Of a DNA stretch of 64,000 nucleotides, positions 8,814-19,248 are shown one piece after another (position 1 is the first letter of the stretch; each line of letters opens with the position of its first letter). Both the position numbers and the translations under genes were made by a program. The notes under the pieces are model-generated. The model saw only the letters and a list, made by a program, of their open reading frames with translations. It was not told the origin of the DNA and searched no databases. Origin of the DNA: CANIGN01 sp041391385 (GTDB lineage Bacteria > Bdellovibrionota > UBA2428); NCBI GenBank assembly GCA_041391385.1, contig JAWKOD010000007.1, positions 62,001 through 126,000 of the forward strand, given 5' to 3'.

Positions 8814-10708
8814 CTACCTCAGCGCTGGGGTTTCGTTGCTACTGGGCTTGGGTGGAGGTGCGCCTTCGACGTGAGTTTTGGGGATGGGAGATCCTGACGA
8901 ATTAGAAGAGTCCACAACAAGACTACCCACGGGGAATTCATTCACTTCACGGTAGTTGGGTCCGATTGGGAAATTAAGTAAACATGCCAACTGAGAACGT
9001 AAGCGTTCTAATTTCTTTTATATCTAGGATCATTCGTCTCAGCATACTTCGCTCTAAGTAGCTCAGCAGCCCCAGATAAACTCTACGCGCCTATCCAATG
9101 TATCTTTCATAACATCAGGGTAATACGCGGTAATAAATGCAGAGTGATACGTTGCCCACTTCACACTCATGTCATCTAAAACAGCAACAACCTTATCGGC
9201 CATACCTAACTTTCTAGCTGCACGAGTAAATGCTTGAGCAAAATCATCGAAGTGCTTTGACTGTAAATCAAAGTTGGGCAAAAAGTAATCGGATTGTCGA
9301 CCTACCTTCAAGGAGTGGTGACTTGGCCATACTGCCCAAATCAGCTTTCACTTGCTCAAACAAAGCATAAACCTCAGCTAATTCTCGATCTGAGTTCCTA
9401 TTTGAATAAACTTTATCCAAAACCTCTAAAACCAGCACATAAAGCGCCCTTAGCATCAGCAACGCAAGTATTAAAAAAGTCTTTAGCGGCTTCACGCGAC
9501 TCCTTAAGTGCAACAGGATTTCTCTTAATCGTACTAAGGTACTGAGCGTTCTGATTTTGATTACGATTAATGAGAGCCAAAACTTCGCGGTAAGCGTTTT
9601 CAAATTCTTTATCTGTAGTTGATGCGCTTACAGCTTCAATCCCGAATCTGTTGAACTGGCGGCACAGTAGCCTCAATATCTTCTGACAACTTCTCTGCTG
9701 AACTCACAACAAACAAGTCAAAAGGATTTGGCTTGTCAGTATCAATTGTAAAAATAGAAGACCTATAACCATCTCCAAATCCCGTAGAAGATGCACGCAT
9801 AATTGCCCATCTATTATAATTCTGTAAAGGTATACTCAACGCAGATAAAGACTGAGCCCCTTATAAACACCCCTTATAGGTATGGACCGCATCTACCAAA
9901 ACACCATGATCAACTGCCGCATCCCTCACAGAGACAATTCCACTATCCGTATAAGCTACTGAACAGGCACAGGTATCAGAGTTACGAGGTAAAATCATTT
10001 CATATATCTGCCCCATCACAAGTAAGTAGAGCATGAAAAACTGACTTAGCAAAAGCATTCCTTAACTGATCAAAATCTTTCGAGACAATAGAAGCTCTAG
10101 CCTCAACATCTGACGAGCTTGTCATTAATCTAGTATGATCATCATCTTCTCCCGTGTCAGAATCACCAGGCCACACGGGTAAACTAATATTCTTTCCTTA
10201 CCCTGACTATGAGAAGCCACTACAATATCAACTTTAATAAACTTCGACATATCGTCTTTGGGATTTAATCGCATCAACTCCTGACAATTAGGATCAGCCG
10301 CAAAGGCTCTTTTTATCGCATCAAGTTTAGTATCGTTCTTTAAGTATCATCAAAAGACGGCCTTGCTGTTGGAATATGAGTAAAGTTAGTTCCATGTTTT
10401 TTTGAGCTGATTCAATAGCCGTAGCTACACCAGGAGAAGTGTCACTCGGACAACAAAAGTATTTTAGAATTTTTAGTTCCCTTACGAGCAATCGCATTGA
10501 GGTAATCGGAAGTATCAAGTGCCGCTGGATCTTTGCCTTTATTATCCCCCTCACCGAGGTTCTCGCCCGCTCCGTTGTATATGATTGTTAAATTGCCGCA
10601 GAACTTGGGGTTACTGCATGGATCGCTAGCATCGAGCCCCAAAGACAATGTGCAGAAAGAACTAAAGCGAGTCATTCCTACTTTACTTACTTGAATTCTT
10701 TTAAACAT
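8814..10708 (-). pseudogene. Unknown protein gene shattered by several frameshifts
   Basis: Reading leftward from ATG 10708, six or more overlapping frames each carry protein-like sequence that joins end to end: MFKRIQVSKVGM..., then KYFCCPSDTSPGV, then a part with KLDAIKRAFAADPNCQEL, then DVEARASIVSKDFDQLRNAF, then RASSTGFGDGYRSSIFTIDTD, down to a stop at 8814-8816 after a proline-rich tail. The restored product would be about 620 residues with many cysteines. I do not recognise a family. One break lies at a T4 run (10462-10465). It overlaps the end of the 10687-11031 gene by 22 bp, consistent with an operon. Either decayed or heavily affected by indel errors. Confidence 0.6.
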
Positions 10709-11031
10709 TTTCCATCCTTAGTGAGTTTAGCTGCAGTAAAAGACTCATCAGAGCTTGCCACACTACGGCGCGGTATGTCAATCGCGGAATACTCAGTTAG
10801 GTATTTAGAATCACTGGATTTTTCGAAATATGCTTGAAGCGAGACACCCCTTGGCAAAAGAGTTCTTCGTGCAACTACTTTGTAGTGCAAACGAAGACTA
10901 GATTCGCGATATCTTACGTCTACATACTCTTGAGTTGAATTAATTACATGCCCAACAACTTTAAAACATTTGGCATGTAAAACTGGAAGCACACCAAAGC
11001 CAGCAACAATGAGGCATGCAAATAAACGCAT
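10687..11031 (-). CDS. Small secreted protein of unknown function
   Basis: A roughly 114-residue protein starting at ATG 11031 with a clear signal peptide (MRLFACLIVAGFGVLPVLHA), then a basic, beta-rich mature part with two cysteines (AKCFKVVGHV near the start and GKCLKEF at the end) that could form a disulfide. An in-frame TTG at 11061 would add ten residues but would spoil the signal peptide. It is the only unbroken gene of the three in the 8.8-12.5 kb block and overlaps the following gene by 22 bp. No family recognised. Confidence 0.6.
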   Translation of the reverse strand: MRLFACLIVAGFGVLPVLHAKCFKVVGHVINSTQEYVDVRYRESSLRLHYKVVARRTLLPRGVSLQAYFEKSSDSKYLTEYSAIDIPRRSVASSDESFTAAKLTKDGKCLKEFK

Positions 11032-11097
11032 ACTTAATTGTACGAAAGAATTTACATGCAAACTAGCTAGAAAGCGTCAAAATCCATGGTGATCTAT

Positions 11098-12486
11098 TTA
11101 ACTGGTTCTATGTGGTCCGCCGCCAGTAGCCCCACCCGCTCCACTACCTTCTGGAGCAGAACCAAACAATTTTCCGTCAAAATCTGAAATAAGTTTAATG
11201 TTCGGTCCTCTGAGAATAATATTATAATTTATCTTGAAAATATAAACATATGCGCTCGAATCGAATTCCCATTAACCTTTGCCTCACACGCATTATCATC
11301 CAAATTCAACCACTGGCTCATCTTTAACGGCACATTTACGTTCATCGCGACCCCCACTGCAAAAGCCATCTTCAGTATGTTCCTTTCGAAACTTTTCGAT
11401 TGCGTCAAAGCATTTTTGAGCCAGGTCTTCAGCTTTAGGCTTAGCAGGATTTATTCCCTGCTGCTCAGGAATCTTAGCCGTTATAGTGGGAGTGATGGGA
11501 CCAGTACCGCTTCCAGAAACACCAGCAGAAGGTCCACTTGGCGCTGTAGCTGGGGTCGGCTTATGCTCCTCTGGTTTTGTAGTAGCATCTTTACTTGCAA
11601 CCTCTGTCTTAGGAGTTTCAGTTTTAGTTTCTGTCTTCGGTGTTGTAGATGGTCCCGTTGTTGAGGCTGGAAAAGTAGATGCAAAGACTGGAGAAAAGCG
11701 CGAGGTGATTCCTCTCTTGGCTGCGAGGATGTTTGTGCTCCCGATGCTCCTGCCCTTGCGCCTGCTAAAGAAGGCGCGCCACCACCTATGGCATTGGGTG
11801 CTTGAGCAAATACTCCCCCGCCAGCTGGCTCGCTCTTTGCCGTTGCGCAAAACCATCTCTGAAAGAAGCTCCGCTCCCTCCCCCACTATCACCAAAAGCG
11901 CTTGCTTGAATTGTATTTTTAAAATCACCCAGTCCATCTATAAACTAGCAAGCTGGGCATTAATTCCAGCAACAGCATCAAGACCAGTACCACCACCAGC
12001 AAATCCACCGCCTGAAGCTTGAAAGCCATCGCCTCCACCAAAGGCACCTGCACCGCTGCCAGCAGCACCTGCACCAGAGCCTGCTTGGGCTGAGCCACCA
12101 CCACCGATAGGACCAGTATCACTGCCATCCGTTAATGAACCAGGAGGAGAATCAGAGGCACCCCCAACAGCAAGTCTGCTTGCGGCTTTTGTTACACCAC
12201 GTGAGTTGCCTACAAAATCAGAACCAAAATCGTCCCCTGAGGCAGCGACTGTTGCTAAATTGCGTTCTGTTTCATCTGCTTGAGGTTTTATTTCACGCAT
12301 GATTGCGGGAATATTTGTACCCGCTGCAGCCGCGATGCCAGAGAGATTACTCACTGCCGAAACAGTTCCATTTAAAAATTTACCTATGTCTTCTTCAAAA
12401 CCAGGCGAAACTGTACGTTGAAGCTTAGCTGCATTGAGAGGAATAGAAAAAAGCAGGCATGCGCCTGAAAGCAAAAACTTCAACAT
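11098..12486 (-). pseudogene. Secreted Gly/Ser/Pro-rich protein gene with several frameshifts
   Basis: The intact first part (ATG 12486 to about 11940) has a signal peptide (MLKFLLSGACLLFSIPLNAA) and then a glycine/serine/alanine-rich low-complexity region. The stop after residue 182 disappears if the A3 run at 11942-11944 has one more base, giving FIDGLGDFKNTIQ. Further shifts link to a Pro/Thr/Lys-rich stretch (TPKTETKTETPKTEV), a cysteine-containing segment (LAQKCFDAIEKF) and a Gly-rich end stopping at 11098. Restored length is about 460 residues. The low complexity and signal peptide suggest a surface or extracellular protein; function unknown. Confidence 0.6.
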
Positions 12487-12640
12487 GCTTTCCTTCCTCT
12501 ATTGTATGTTTTTTTCAGCTTCTAGAGTGAAATCTGCACGCCCTTAACCTCTAATTCAGCAAGACTTAACATCAAGATTACACAATGGTTAAGACCTTAA
12601 CCTAAAACTTACAGAAACAGACTAATGCCAATAAAATAGC

Positions 12641-13591
12641 TTATTTATTGGCACTTGCGGGAGCTCTTTGGGCGTCTACTTTATTAGAGAGTTTTTTAAA
12701 GTACGGATCCTTAGGGTGCAAGGCAAGCGCTCTTTGAGCCGTTAATTTTTGTTTATCTTTCTCACCTAAAATTCCATAGAGCCGCAGTAGGTTTTTATAT
12801 ATTGCATTTTCAGTTACGGGATCAATTATTTTTAGTGCAATGGCTTCTTCATAAACCTTTTTGGCTTCAGCAAAGCGTCCAGCTTTTTCTTCAAGCAAAC
12901 CGAGTTGTAATCTCATTTTTAAATCTTGTGGGTTAAGTGCCAAAGAACGATTCATCAAGGTACGAGCTGTATAAATTTGCGATGCTTTTTGTTCAGCGCC
13001 CGCTAAAAATCCTAAAACAATTCGCTTTTGATCCGGTTTAATATCTTTGGTTTTTAATAAATTCTCAACATAGCTTTTTACTTTTCTATCATAAGCCGCA
13101 GTTGGAACAGGTTTTTCAGCCGTCACTTGTGTAAAAGTCCATGCTTGGAGCGCATAGTAATTGGGATCAAACAAATTGGGACGCAGTTTTACAGCGGCTT
13201 CAAGTGCATCGTGCGCGATAGAATATTCTTGCTCGTAAAAAAAATATTTTCCGGCTGCCATGAGAAATTCAAAACTTCCATAGAGCGCTGGGCCACCTTT
13301 TACGAATGTCGTTTTAAAAGCTCTTCGCTTGATATCAAAACATAACTGGATGAGACGATCGGGTAAGCCCGTTGTATTTTTAATTATCATGGGACGCAGC
13401 TCTTCAATGTCTTGAATTAAAAACTGCGACGCGCGAATTCTCAACTCAGACTCCATGTAGTCGTTGAGCATTTTAAGTTGTTGGTTTGCTAAGGAGCAAT
13501 GTGCAAAGTCACCGGTCTTATCTGCCGCGTTGAGCTGAGCGGTGCACATAAAACTAAGTCCCCATAAAAAGAGGAGTTCAGGCTTATTCAA
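12641..13591 (-). CDS. Secreted TPR-repeat protein
   Basis: Start chosen at TTG 13591, with GGGGA 7 nt upstream and a proper signal peptide just after it (KPELLFLWGLSFMCTAQLNA). The mature part is alpha-helical with at least three tetratricopeptide-like units in the second half (for example MRLQLGLLEEKAGRFAEAKKVYEEAIAL and QRALALHPKDPYFKKL). Such proteins act as binding scaffolds in the periplasm or on the outer membrane. An earlier in-frame TTG (13642) exists but gives no signal peptide. Partner unknown. Confidence 0.75.
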   Translation of the reverse strand: MNKPELLFLWGLSFMCTAQLNAADKTGDFAHCSLANQQLKMLNDYMESELRIRASQFLIQDIEELRPMIIKNTTGLPDRLIQLCFDIKRRAFKTTFVKGGPALYGSFEFLMAAGKYFFYEQEYSIAHDALEAAVKLRPNLFDPNYYALQAWTFTQVTAEKPVPTAAYDRKVKSYVENLLKTKDIKPDQKRIVLGFLAGAEQKASQIYTARTLMNRSLALNPQDLKMRLQLGLLEEKAGRFAEAKKVYEEAIALKIIDPVTENAIYKNLLRLYGILGEKDKQKLTAQRALALHPKDPYFKKLSNKVDAQRAPASANK

Positions 13592-13659
13592 GTATAGATC
13601 CCCACTCTTATTTTGGCATGAATCACCCCAAGGTGGCGTCAAAAAAACGAGTCGGGCGC

Positions 13660-14043
13660 TTACGGGGCTTCTATAAGCTCAATTTTATAGCCGTTAGGGT
13701 CTTCAATAAAAGCCAGTACAGTTGTACCGTGCTTCATGGGGCCGGGCTCACGCACAACCTTAGCTCCAGCTTTTTTAAGTTTATCGCAGACTTCATAAAT
13801 GTTTTTTACTGCAAAGGCCACATGCCCATAGGCATCGCCCATTGTATAAGAGTTCTTGTCCCAATTGTAAGTAAGCTCAATACAAGGATCGCTTTTAGAT
13901 TCTCCGTAACCTAAAAACGCTAAAGTAAACTTGCCTTCGGGGTAGTCTGTTTTAGAAAAAAGCTTCATCCCCAGTATTTCTGAATAAAACTGAATTGACT
14001 CCTCAAGGTTGTTTACTCGAATCATAGTGTGGAGGTATTTCAT
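13660..14043 (-). CDS. gloA: Lactoylglutathione lyase (glyoxalase I)
   Basis: A 127-residue VOC-fold enzyme that isomerises the methylglyoxal-glutathione hemithioacetal to lactoylglutathione. The metal ligands of the family are visible: His in the first strand (YLHTMIRV), Glu in CIELTYNW, His in GHVAFAV and Glu in the last strand (YKIELIEA). The LGMKLFSKTDYPEGKFTLAFLGYG stretch matches bacterial GloA. ATG 14043 follows GGGAG with 8-nt spacing; an in-frame TTG six codons earlier lies on the ribosome binding site and is rejected. It follows der in the same direction. Confidence 0.95.
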   Translation of the reverse strand: MKYLHTMIRVNNLEESIQFYSEILGMKLFSKTDYPEGKFTLAFLGYGESKSDPCIELTYNWDKNSYTMGDAYGHVAFAVKNIYEVCDKLKKAGAKVVREPGPMKHGTTVLAFIEDPNGYKIELIEAP

Positions 14044-14061
14044 GTTCACTGCTCCCTTCAA

Positions 14062-15547
14062 CTAGCTCTTCTTAAAGTGCAATCGAATGGGAGTTCCTAC
14101 AAAACCAAATTCTTCGCGCAAAACGTTTGTAATGTAACGTCTAAACGAGAAGTGAATCTGATCTGAGGCCATATTACAGAAAAGAATAAACTCAGGAGGG
14201 TTCGTTGCCACTTGAGACATATAATAAAGTCTCTCACGGGCCCCACCCCCACCACTCACGGCACCTGAACGATCTTTAATTCGACTTTCAAAGACAGCGT
14301 TGAGTTCTGCGGTTTGCACACGCTCTGATCGGTTGTGCGTCACTTCTAAAATCTTTTCTTTTAAGGTTTTAACTCCGGAGTCCTGTTTTTGCAGAAATTC
14401 GCACAACGGGACACCACGAAAGGAACGCCATTTTCAAGTCGCGTGAGCGTTCAATTTCTTGAAACTTATATTCAATATCTTTGTTATCTTTTACTAAATC
14501 CCATTTGTTAAATGCGATCACCAAACTCAATCCTGCATCGAGCGCAAAACCTGCAATCGCCGAATCCTGATCCGTTACTCCTTCATCCCCATCCAGAACG
14601 AGCACAGCTACGTCTGCTCTTTTCGAAAGATCGACAATTTTATTTGTCGCAACCCATTCAACTTCACGTTCACGACGCCCAGGTCTTCGCATTCCCGCTG
14701 TATCGGTGAGCAAAATCTCAAAAGAGTTATCAACCGAGGCTCTTTCAGAAACAGAGTCACGTGTGGTTCCAGCCATTTCACTTACAGCCGAAACATCTTT
14801 GCCACTTAAAAAATTCATTAAAGTGGATTTACCCACATTAGGCCGCCCTAAAATAAGAACCCGAGGAAATTCTTTAGCCGCATCCGTTTCGGTGCCTGGA
14901 GCTGGAATAGGTTTTACTTCTGCCTTGTGATCTTGGATATAATGCCAAAGATCATTTATTCCGCGCGAATGCTCGGCAGATATAGGGAAAATATGCTCAA
15001 AACCCAATTCAAAAAAGTTATTTTCTGCAAAGTCGTTTCGATCTGCTTTATTCACAACAAGAGCAACTGGAACTTTTCTATCTGTAAACTTTCCAAGCTC
15101 TTTTCTTAAAAGTCTTGAAAGTTCAGGAAGCTCGACTTCATCTTTTGTGCCATCAACAACAAAAAGCACTAAGTCTGCTTCGACCAAGGCGCGCATCGCA
15201 CGCATTTCAATTTCGTCTTTAAGCTGGTGATTCGTTAAGCCCGATCCCACTCCACCCGAATCGATCACACGAATTTCTCCCATGTCATCGCGCTCAAAAG
15301 TGAGTTGGTGCGTATCAACTGTTACTCCGGGGCGGTTGGCTACAATCGCCTTACGAGTAGATGTGAGCTTATTAAATAACGTCGATTTTCCAACATTCGT
15401 AGGACCCCACAGCACAACTGTATAAACTCCAGGAGTTGAATACGAATGCGCAGGCTCGGGCCCTGGCTTGTATCTATTTGAAGCCGACCCCGTAGCGGGT
15501 GCGTTTTTAGGTGTTCCTTTAACAGCGTCTTGGGTTTTTTCAGACAT
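14062..15547 (-). CDS. der: GTPase Der (EngA), frameshifted in this sequence
   Basis: Der is the double-domain GTPase needed for 50S ribosome assembly. Domain 1 shows GPTNVGKST, NRPGVTVD, DSGG and NKAD; domain 2 shows GRPNVGKST, AGTTRD, DTAGM and NKWD; the C-terminal KH-like part runs on in the next frame (KTLKEKILEVTHNRSERV ... GTPIRLHFKK). The frames part at the T5 run 14386-14390; one base fewer gives ISAKQDSGVKTL in a single ORF of about 494 codons. Because der is essential in most bacteria, a sequencing indel is more likely than gene loss. ATG 15547 overlaps the era stop (15540-15547), so translation is coupled. A 45-residue N-terminal extension precedes domain 1. Confidence 0.93.
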
Positions 15548-16547
15548 GCATTTCCCCGTAACCAAGTTCACTCAACATATCTACACGTTGCTCCCAACGA
15601 TCGACCACTTTAACAACAGTGCGAAGGATAATTTCTTCTCCTGTAACATCTTCATAACGCTTTCGAGCACTCATGCCGATTTCTCTAATTTTCTGTCCCT
15701 TAGCTCCTACAATAATGCCTTTAAGCGAGGGGCGAGAAACCCAAATAACGGCGTCAATTTCAGCCTTTGCTCCCGCCGTTCCTGCCTCTTGATATCGCAC
15801 GACCTGGCACTCGGTCTGATAGGGAACTTCTTTTTGCGTCCCTCTAAAAATAGATTCACGAATAAACTCGCGAATCATTTCTTTTGAAGAAATATCCGTA
15901 AAAGCATCGCGGTCAAAAAGAGGCTCACCCTCTGTTGAGTAATCGTCTAGCACTTGCAAAAGACCCTCAAGATTTGAGTCATCACTCTTTAATCCCTTTG
16001 CGGCAGAAATAGGTACGACTTCTTTAAACTGAGGCAAAATACGCAATGCTTTTTCGATCAAGGGCAATAAATCTGCTTTGTTCACCAAGTCTGCTTTATT
16101 TAAAACAAGAATCCACTTTTTATCGCTGTTTTTGACAAGATCACTCATCCAGTTTGCAACACGGTCTTCTTGTACCTTTTCCATTTCAAGGTCGAGCAGA
16201 TCTTTTTCAAAGCTTCGTGCGTCTGCGAGCCAAACGACAACATCGGCCTCTGCCAAGCCTTCTTCAACAGCATTAAAAAAGGAACGCTCAAGCACACCCT
16301 TTTGCAAATTTATTCCCGGAGTATCCATAAGAATAATTTGTCCCGTCCACTTTTTCTTCGTGAAACGTTGCAAAACTCCAGAAGTTTTTCTGCGTGTTGT
16401 TTGTGGCCTGGAAGAAGTGGCACAAAGTTCACTTTCAATAAGCGCATTGAGCAAGGTGCTCTTTCCGGCATTTGGCCTTCCAAGAATGGCCACTCTAGCC
16501 GTTTTAAATCGTGATGGAATAGAAGTCTTTTCTTGAGTCTTTGTCAT
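15540..16547 (-). CDS. era: GTPase Era
   Basis: Era binds the 3' end of 16S rRNA and helps mature the 30S subunit. The 335-residue protein has the G1 box GRPNAGKST, the switch SRPQTTRRKTSGV, DTPG, NKAD and SAAKG in the GTPase domain, then the C-terminal KH domain with SLKGIIVGAKGQKIREIG. It is slightly longer than usual (about 300) owing to insertions in the GTPase domain. It overlaps rnc by 4 bp (ATGA at 16544-16547) and der by 8 bp, giving the order rnc-era-der, a common ribosome-maturation operon. Confidence 0.97.
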   Translation of the reverse strand: MTKTQEKTSIPSRFKTARVAILGRPNAGKSTLLNALIESELCATSSRPQTTRRKTSGVLQRFTKKKWTGQIILMDTPGINLQKGVLERSFFNAVEEGLAEADVVVWLADARSFEKDLLDLEMEKVQEDRVANWMSDLVKNSDKKWILVLNKADLVNKADLLPLIEKALRILPQFKEVVPISAAKGLKSDDSNLEGLLQVLDDYSTEGEPLFDRDAFTDISSKEMIREFIRESIFRGTQKEVPYQTECQVVRYQEAGTAGAKAEIDAVIWVSRPSLKGIIVGAKGQKIREIGMSARKRYEDVTGEEIILRTVVKVVDRWEQRVDMLSELGYGEMHV

Positions 16548-17290
16548 AATTCTTTTTCTTTCTGTTTGAGAATACTTTGAATACTTTCGATTTTGCCTTC
16601 GGATTGTTTGAGTAGATCTTGGGCTGCAATCAGAGTTGCTTCTTTTTTACTTGCAGCGCGACTTCGCACAATTTCAACGTCTTTGATACGAAGGCTCATT
16701 TCAAAAAAACGTTGTGATCCTTTTCGAGTTTCAGAAACACACTCATAAACGGGTGCGAGTCCCCAAGCTTGCTGACAAATTTCTTGCAGATAACTTTTCG
16801 GATCACGAGGACGACCCCGCCCTTGCACTTCGATACGAAGTTTCTCAATCTTTTCAGCGAAGAGATTTTTTAGAAACAAAATACATACCTCAAGGCCACC
16901 ATCGATATACATCGCACCTAAGACTGCCTCAAAGGTATCCGCGAGAGTCGAGTAACGCTTACGTCCTCCCATGCGCTCTTCACCTCTCCCTAAGAGAAGC
17001 CAATCGCCCATGCCTAATTTTTCAGCAAATTCTGCAAGCGTCGTCTCGGATACAAACTGCGAACGAAGCGCAGAAAGCGTACCCTCATCAGCTTCTACAA
17101 AAATCTCACATAAAAGTTGGCTCATGATGAGATCAAGAACAGTGTCGCCCAAAAATTCCAAGCGCTCATTGTTGTACTTGAGCTTTTTTTCATGAGAGTA
17201 GGACCTGTGAGTCAGAGCTTCGGTTATGAGTTCAACGCGCTTGAAATCATAACCGAGGGTCCGAAGCACCGCCTCAGGGGCAGAGTTCAT
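16544..17290 (-). CDS. rnc: Ribonuclease III
   Basis: RNase III cuts double-stranded RNA, including rRNA precursors. The 248-residue protein has the signature NERLEFLGD, catalytic acidic residues in LADTFEAVLGAMY, and a C-terminal double-stranded-RNA-binding domain (DPKSYLQEICQ ... GSQRFFEMSLRI ... ASKKEATLIAAQDLL). ATG 17290 has no strong ribosome binding site. First gene of rnc-era-der; the 190 bp upstream hold no gene I can support. Confidence 0.97.
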   Translation of the reverse strand: MNSAPEAVLRTLGYDFKRVELITEALTHRSYSHEKKLKYNNERLEFLGDTVLDLIMSQLLCEIFVEADEGTLSALRSQFVSETTLAEFAEKLGMGDWLLLGRGEERMGGRKRYSTLADTFEAVLGAMYIDGGLEVCILFLKNLFAEKIEKLRIEVQGRGRPRDPKSYLQEICQQAWGLAPVYECVSETRKGSQRFFEMSLRIKDVEIVRSRAASKKEATLIAAQDLLKQSEGKIESIQSILKQKEKEL

Positions 17291-17480
17291 ATGAAAGGAA
17301 AGCTACTGAATCATGACCCTTTTGTCGACATAAAAGCAGCTCCAAAGGATAGCCAAATTCGAATAAGAGCATAAATTACAGGCTCTTAGCTCCGTGTGCT
17401 GAATACTGATTTGTGAGACAAAGGGTTAAATGAGCTTTTTAGACGCTCTAAAGAGCTCTGAATACTTTCTCATGTGCTGC

Positions 17481-17768
17481 TTATTGTTGCTTAAAATCGT
17501 CGGGGTTTTCTTTCATTAAGCGATATACAACCCTCTGCTTAGTGAGCACATCATAGTCGGACATGATTTTAGTCGCCCCTTCTACGTCATTTGCCTTAAG
17601 AGCTTTGACAATATTTCCGTAGACTTTATCGAATTTGTTTTGATCTTCCTTTTCCATAGGTAGATCTCCTGCGGGAGCTAAAATAGAGGTTGAAGGAACC
17701 CTTAATTTTGAGCTTGTTGTGGGGACAGCTTGTACCTGAACTTTATCTTCGTCCTCAAGATTAAACAT
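17481..17768 (-). CDS. Small hypothetical protein
   Basis: A 95-residue soluble protein from ATG 17768 (an in-frame start 26 codons earlier is possible). The first half is low-complexity and proline/serine-containing; the second half (KFDKVYGNIVKALKANDVEGATKIMSDYDVLTKQRV) is predicted helical and charged. No membrane segment or signal peptide if ATG 17768 is used. No family recognised. It is a single gene, convergent with nothing and divergent from the nucleotidyltransferase at 17914. Confidence 0.5.
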   Translation of the reverse strand: MFNLEDEDKVQVQAVPTTSSKLRVPSTSILAPAGDLPMEKEDQNKFDKVYGNIVKALKANDVEGATKIMSDYDVLTKQRVVYRLMKENPDDFKQQ

Positions 17769-17913
17769 CTGCGCTTTGAGTAGAACTCCTCTAATAATAG
17801 AGATCCTAAGAAAATCAGAAAATAGCGCATGATTTAAGAGTATCAAAAACCTAATCTTTAAAGAGTAAATTTTTTGTTAAGTTCCTCTCGTAAATCATAT
17901 AAAATACTAAGGA

Positions 17914-18659
17914 GTGCATTCAAAATTTTGTATTCTTTGTCTCGGATCGCTTTTAAATGCACTCTGCGCCTTTGCAGTCCCTAGTGACGAAGTTCAAATA
18001 GCCCCTCATAGTAGAATCGCGATTGTAACTGGTACCTATAGCCCTCCCCACAAGAGACACAACGAAATATTCGAGCAGCTTCTCACTTCAGGTTTAGTCG
18101 ATTACATTCTTGTCATTCCCAATGATGTCACCCCCATAAGCCACATGCACTCGAAGCCGATCAACGCCTTGAAATGCTGAGGCTCTCCTACAAAGACAAT
18201 CCCAAAATAATATTCCCCCATGACATTAACATCGGATTCCCACTCGCTTCTAAAACCAAAGAATATCTCGAAGCCAAGGGCCAAGATCTAAAATGGTTCG
18301 GAGTTATGGGAAAAGATTCCACTCAAAATGCGTGGGCCAAACTTGGAGCGCGTCTTCAAAAGGTTAACGGCTGGATTGTGCTCTCGCCCGAGAGCGGCGA
18401 CGAGAACGAAATTCCTAAAAACTTTGGAAAAACGAAAGTAACTCGCCTCTACGCTCCAACTGATAACGATGTTCATTCAAAAGAAATCCGAGAAGCTGCC
18501 GCAAATGGCGATCTCGCCGCACTCGAAGCCTTAGTGGCTCCCGAGGTTGCACGCTATATTTTAGATCAGGGTCTTTATAAAAACCCTGATCCCAAAGCTA
18601 CGTTGATGGACTACCTCAGATCATGCAAAAAAATTCTGGCGAAAAAGTTTCTACAATAA
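17914..18659 (+). CDS. Secreted nucleotidyltransferase-fold protein (NadD-like), frameshifted
   Basis: The first frame (GTG 17914, AAGGAG directly before it) encodes a signal-peptide-like segment (FCILCLGSLLNALCAFA) followed by the nucleotidyltransferase motif TGTYSPPHKRHNEIF, the G-x-F-x-P-x-H-x-x-H element of nicotinate-nucleotide and cytidylyl transferases. It runs off frame at the C5 run 18131-18135; one extra C gives NDVTPHKPHALEADQRLEML and links to the second frame, which ends at 18659 and contains the family's C-terminal VHSKEIREAAANGD (the usual SST-x-R region, here S-K-E-I-R). Restored length is about 249 residues. A signal peptide is unusual for this fold. Confidence 0.72.
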
Positions 18660-18670
18660 AACAACTGCGT

Positions 18671-19111
18671 TTAAGTAATTGATTTCTTAAAACGTTCCAC
18701 CTCTAAGCTCAGCTGATTATCTTTTTTTAGAGCAATATTGAGACGCATTTTAAATTCCGTCTCCTTCTCCTCAACTATGAAGAGATCTCGCAACGCTGAA
18801 AGTAATTCATCAGAGGTACTTTCTAAAAGATCTTTTTTATCGTCCACTGTTTCATCGATGCGAACAATTAGCGTAGAGAGCTTTCGAAGCCATACAAAAT
18901 CAGCATGACTCATAAGCATTCCCAATAGCTCGTGAGGGCTAAGCTCTTTTCCACTTAAGCTTTCCATATTTTGCTTTTGAAAGTTTAAAAGCAACTTGTG
19001 TAAATTCAATAAGGAACGGCTAATAGTTGCAAGTTGATTGCGCATTTCAGAGCTCTTCATACACGGGATAGAACAATAAACTTCCACCCTCTTGTCTAAG
19101 GGAATTAACAA
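18671..19111 (-). CDS. Hypothetical helical protein
   Basis: Up to 146 residues, almost entirely predicted alpha-helical with heptad-like leucines (LLNLHKLLLNFQKQNMESL ... LIVRIDETVDDKKDLLE) and a basic C-terminus. The first start is a TTG at 19111 with GGGAGG only 4 nt away; ATG 19060 is an alternative. No signal peptide or membrane segment. No family recognised. Confidence 0.5.
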   Translation of the reverse strand: MLIPLDKRVEVYCSIPCMKSSEMRNQLATISRSLLNLHKLLLNFQKQNMESLSGKELSPHELLGMLMSHADFVWLRKLSTLIVRIDETVDDKKDLLESTSDELLSALRDLFIVEEKETEFKMRLNIALKKDNQLSLEVERFKKSIT

Positions 19112-19248
19112 GTCGCCTCCCTAGGACATATGTAAAAGATTTCGTACAAGAGAGCAAAAATTGTCTATTCCCTGTAATTGAGCACCTCAAACTTGCTTAT
19201 AAAAGCACCCCAAGATGGCGTAAATATTGCTTATTAAAGGAGGATTTT

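Noticed and set aside
17291..17374. 27-codon frame divergent from rnc
   Set aside because: Short, no ribosome binding site, and part of a longer frame antisense to rnc.
18564..18591. Perfect 9-bp inverted repeat as a terminator
   Set aside because: It lies inside the nucleotidyltransferase coding sequence, about 70 bp before the stop, with no T-run after it.
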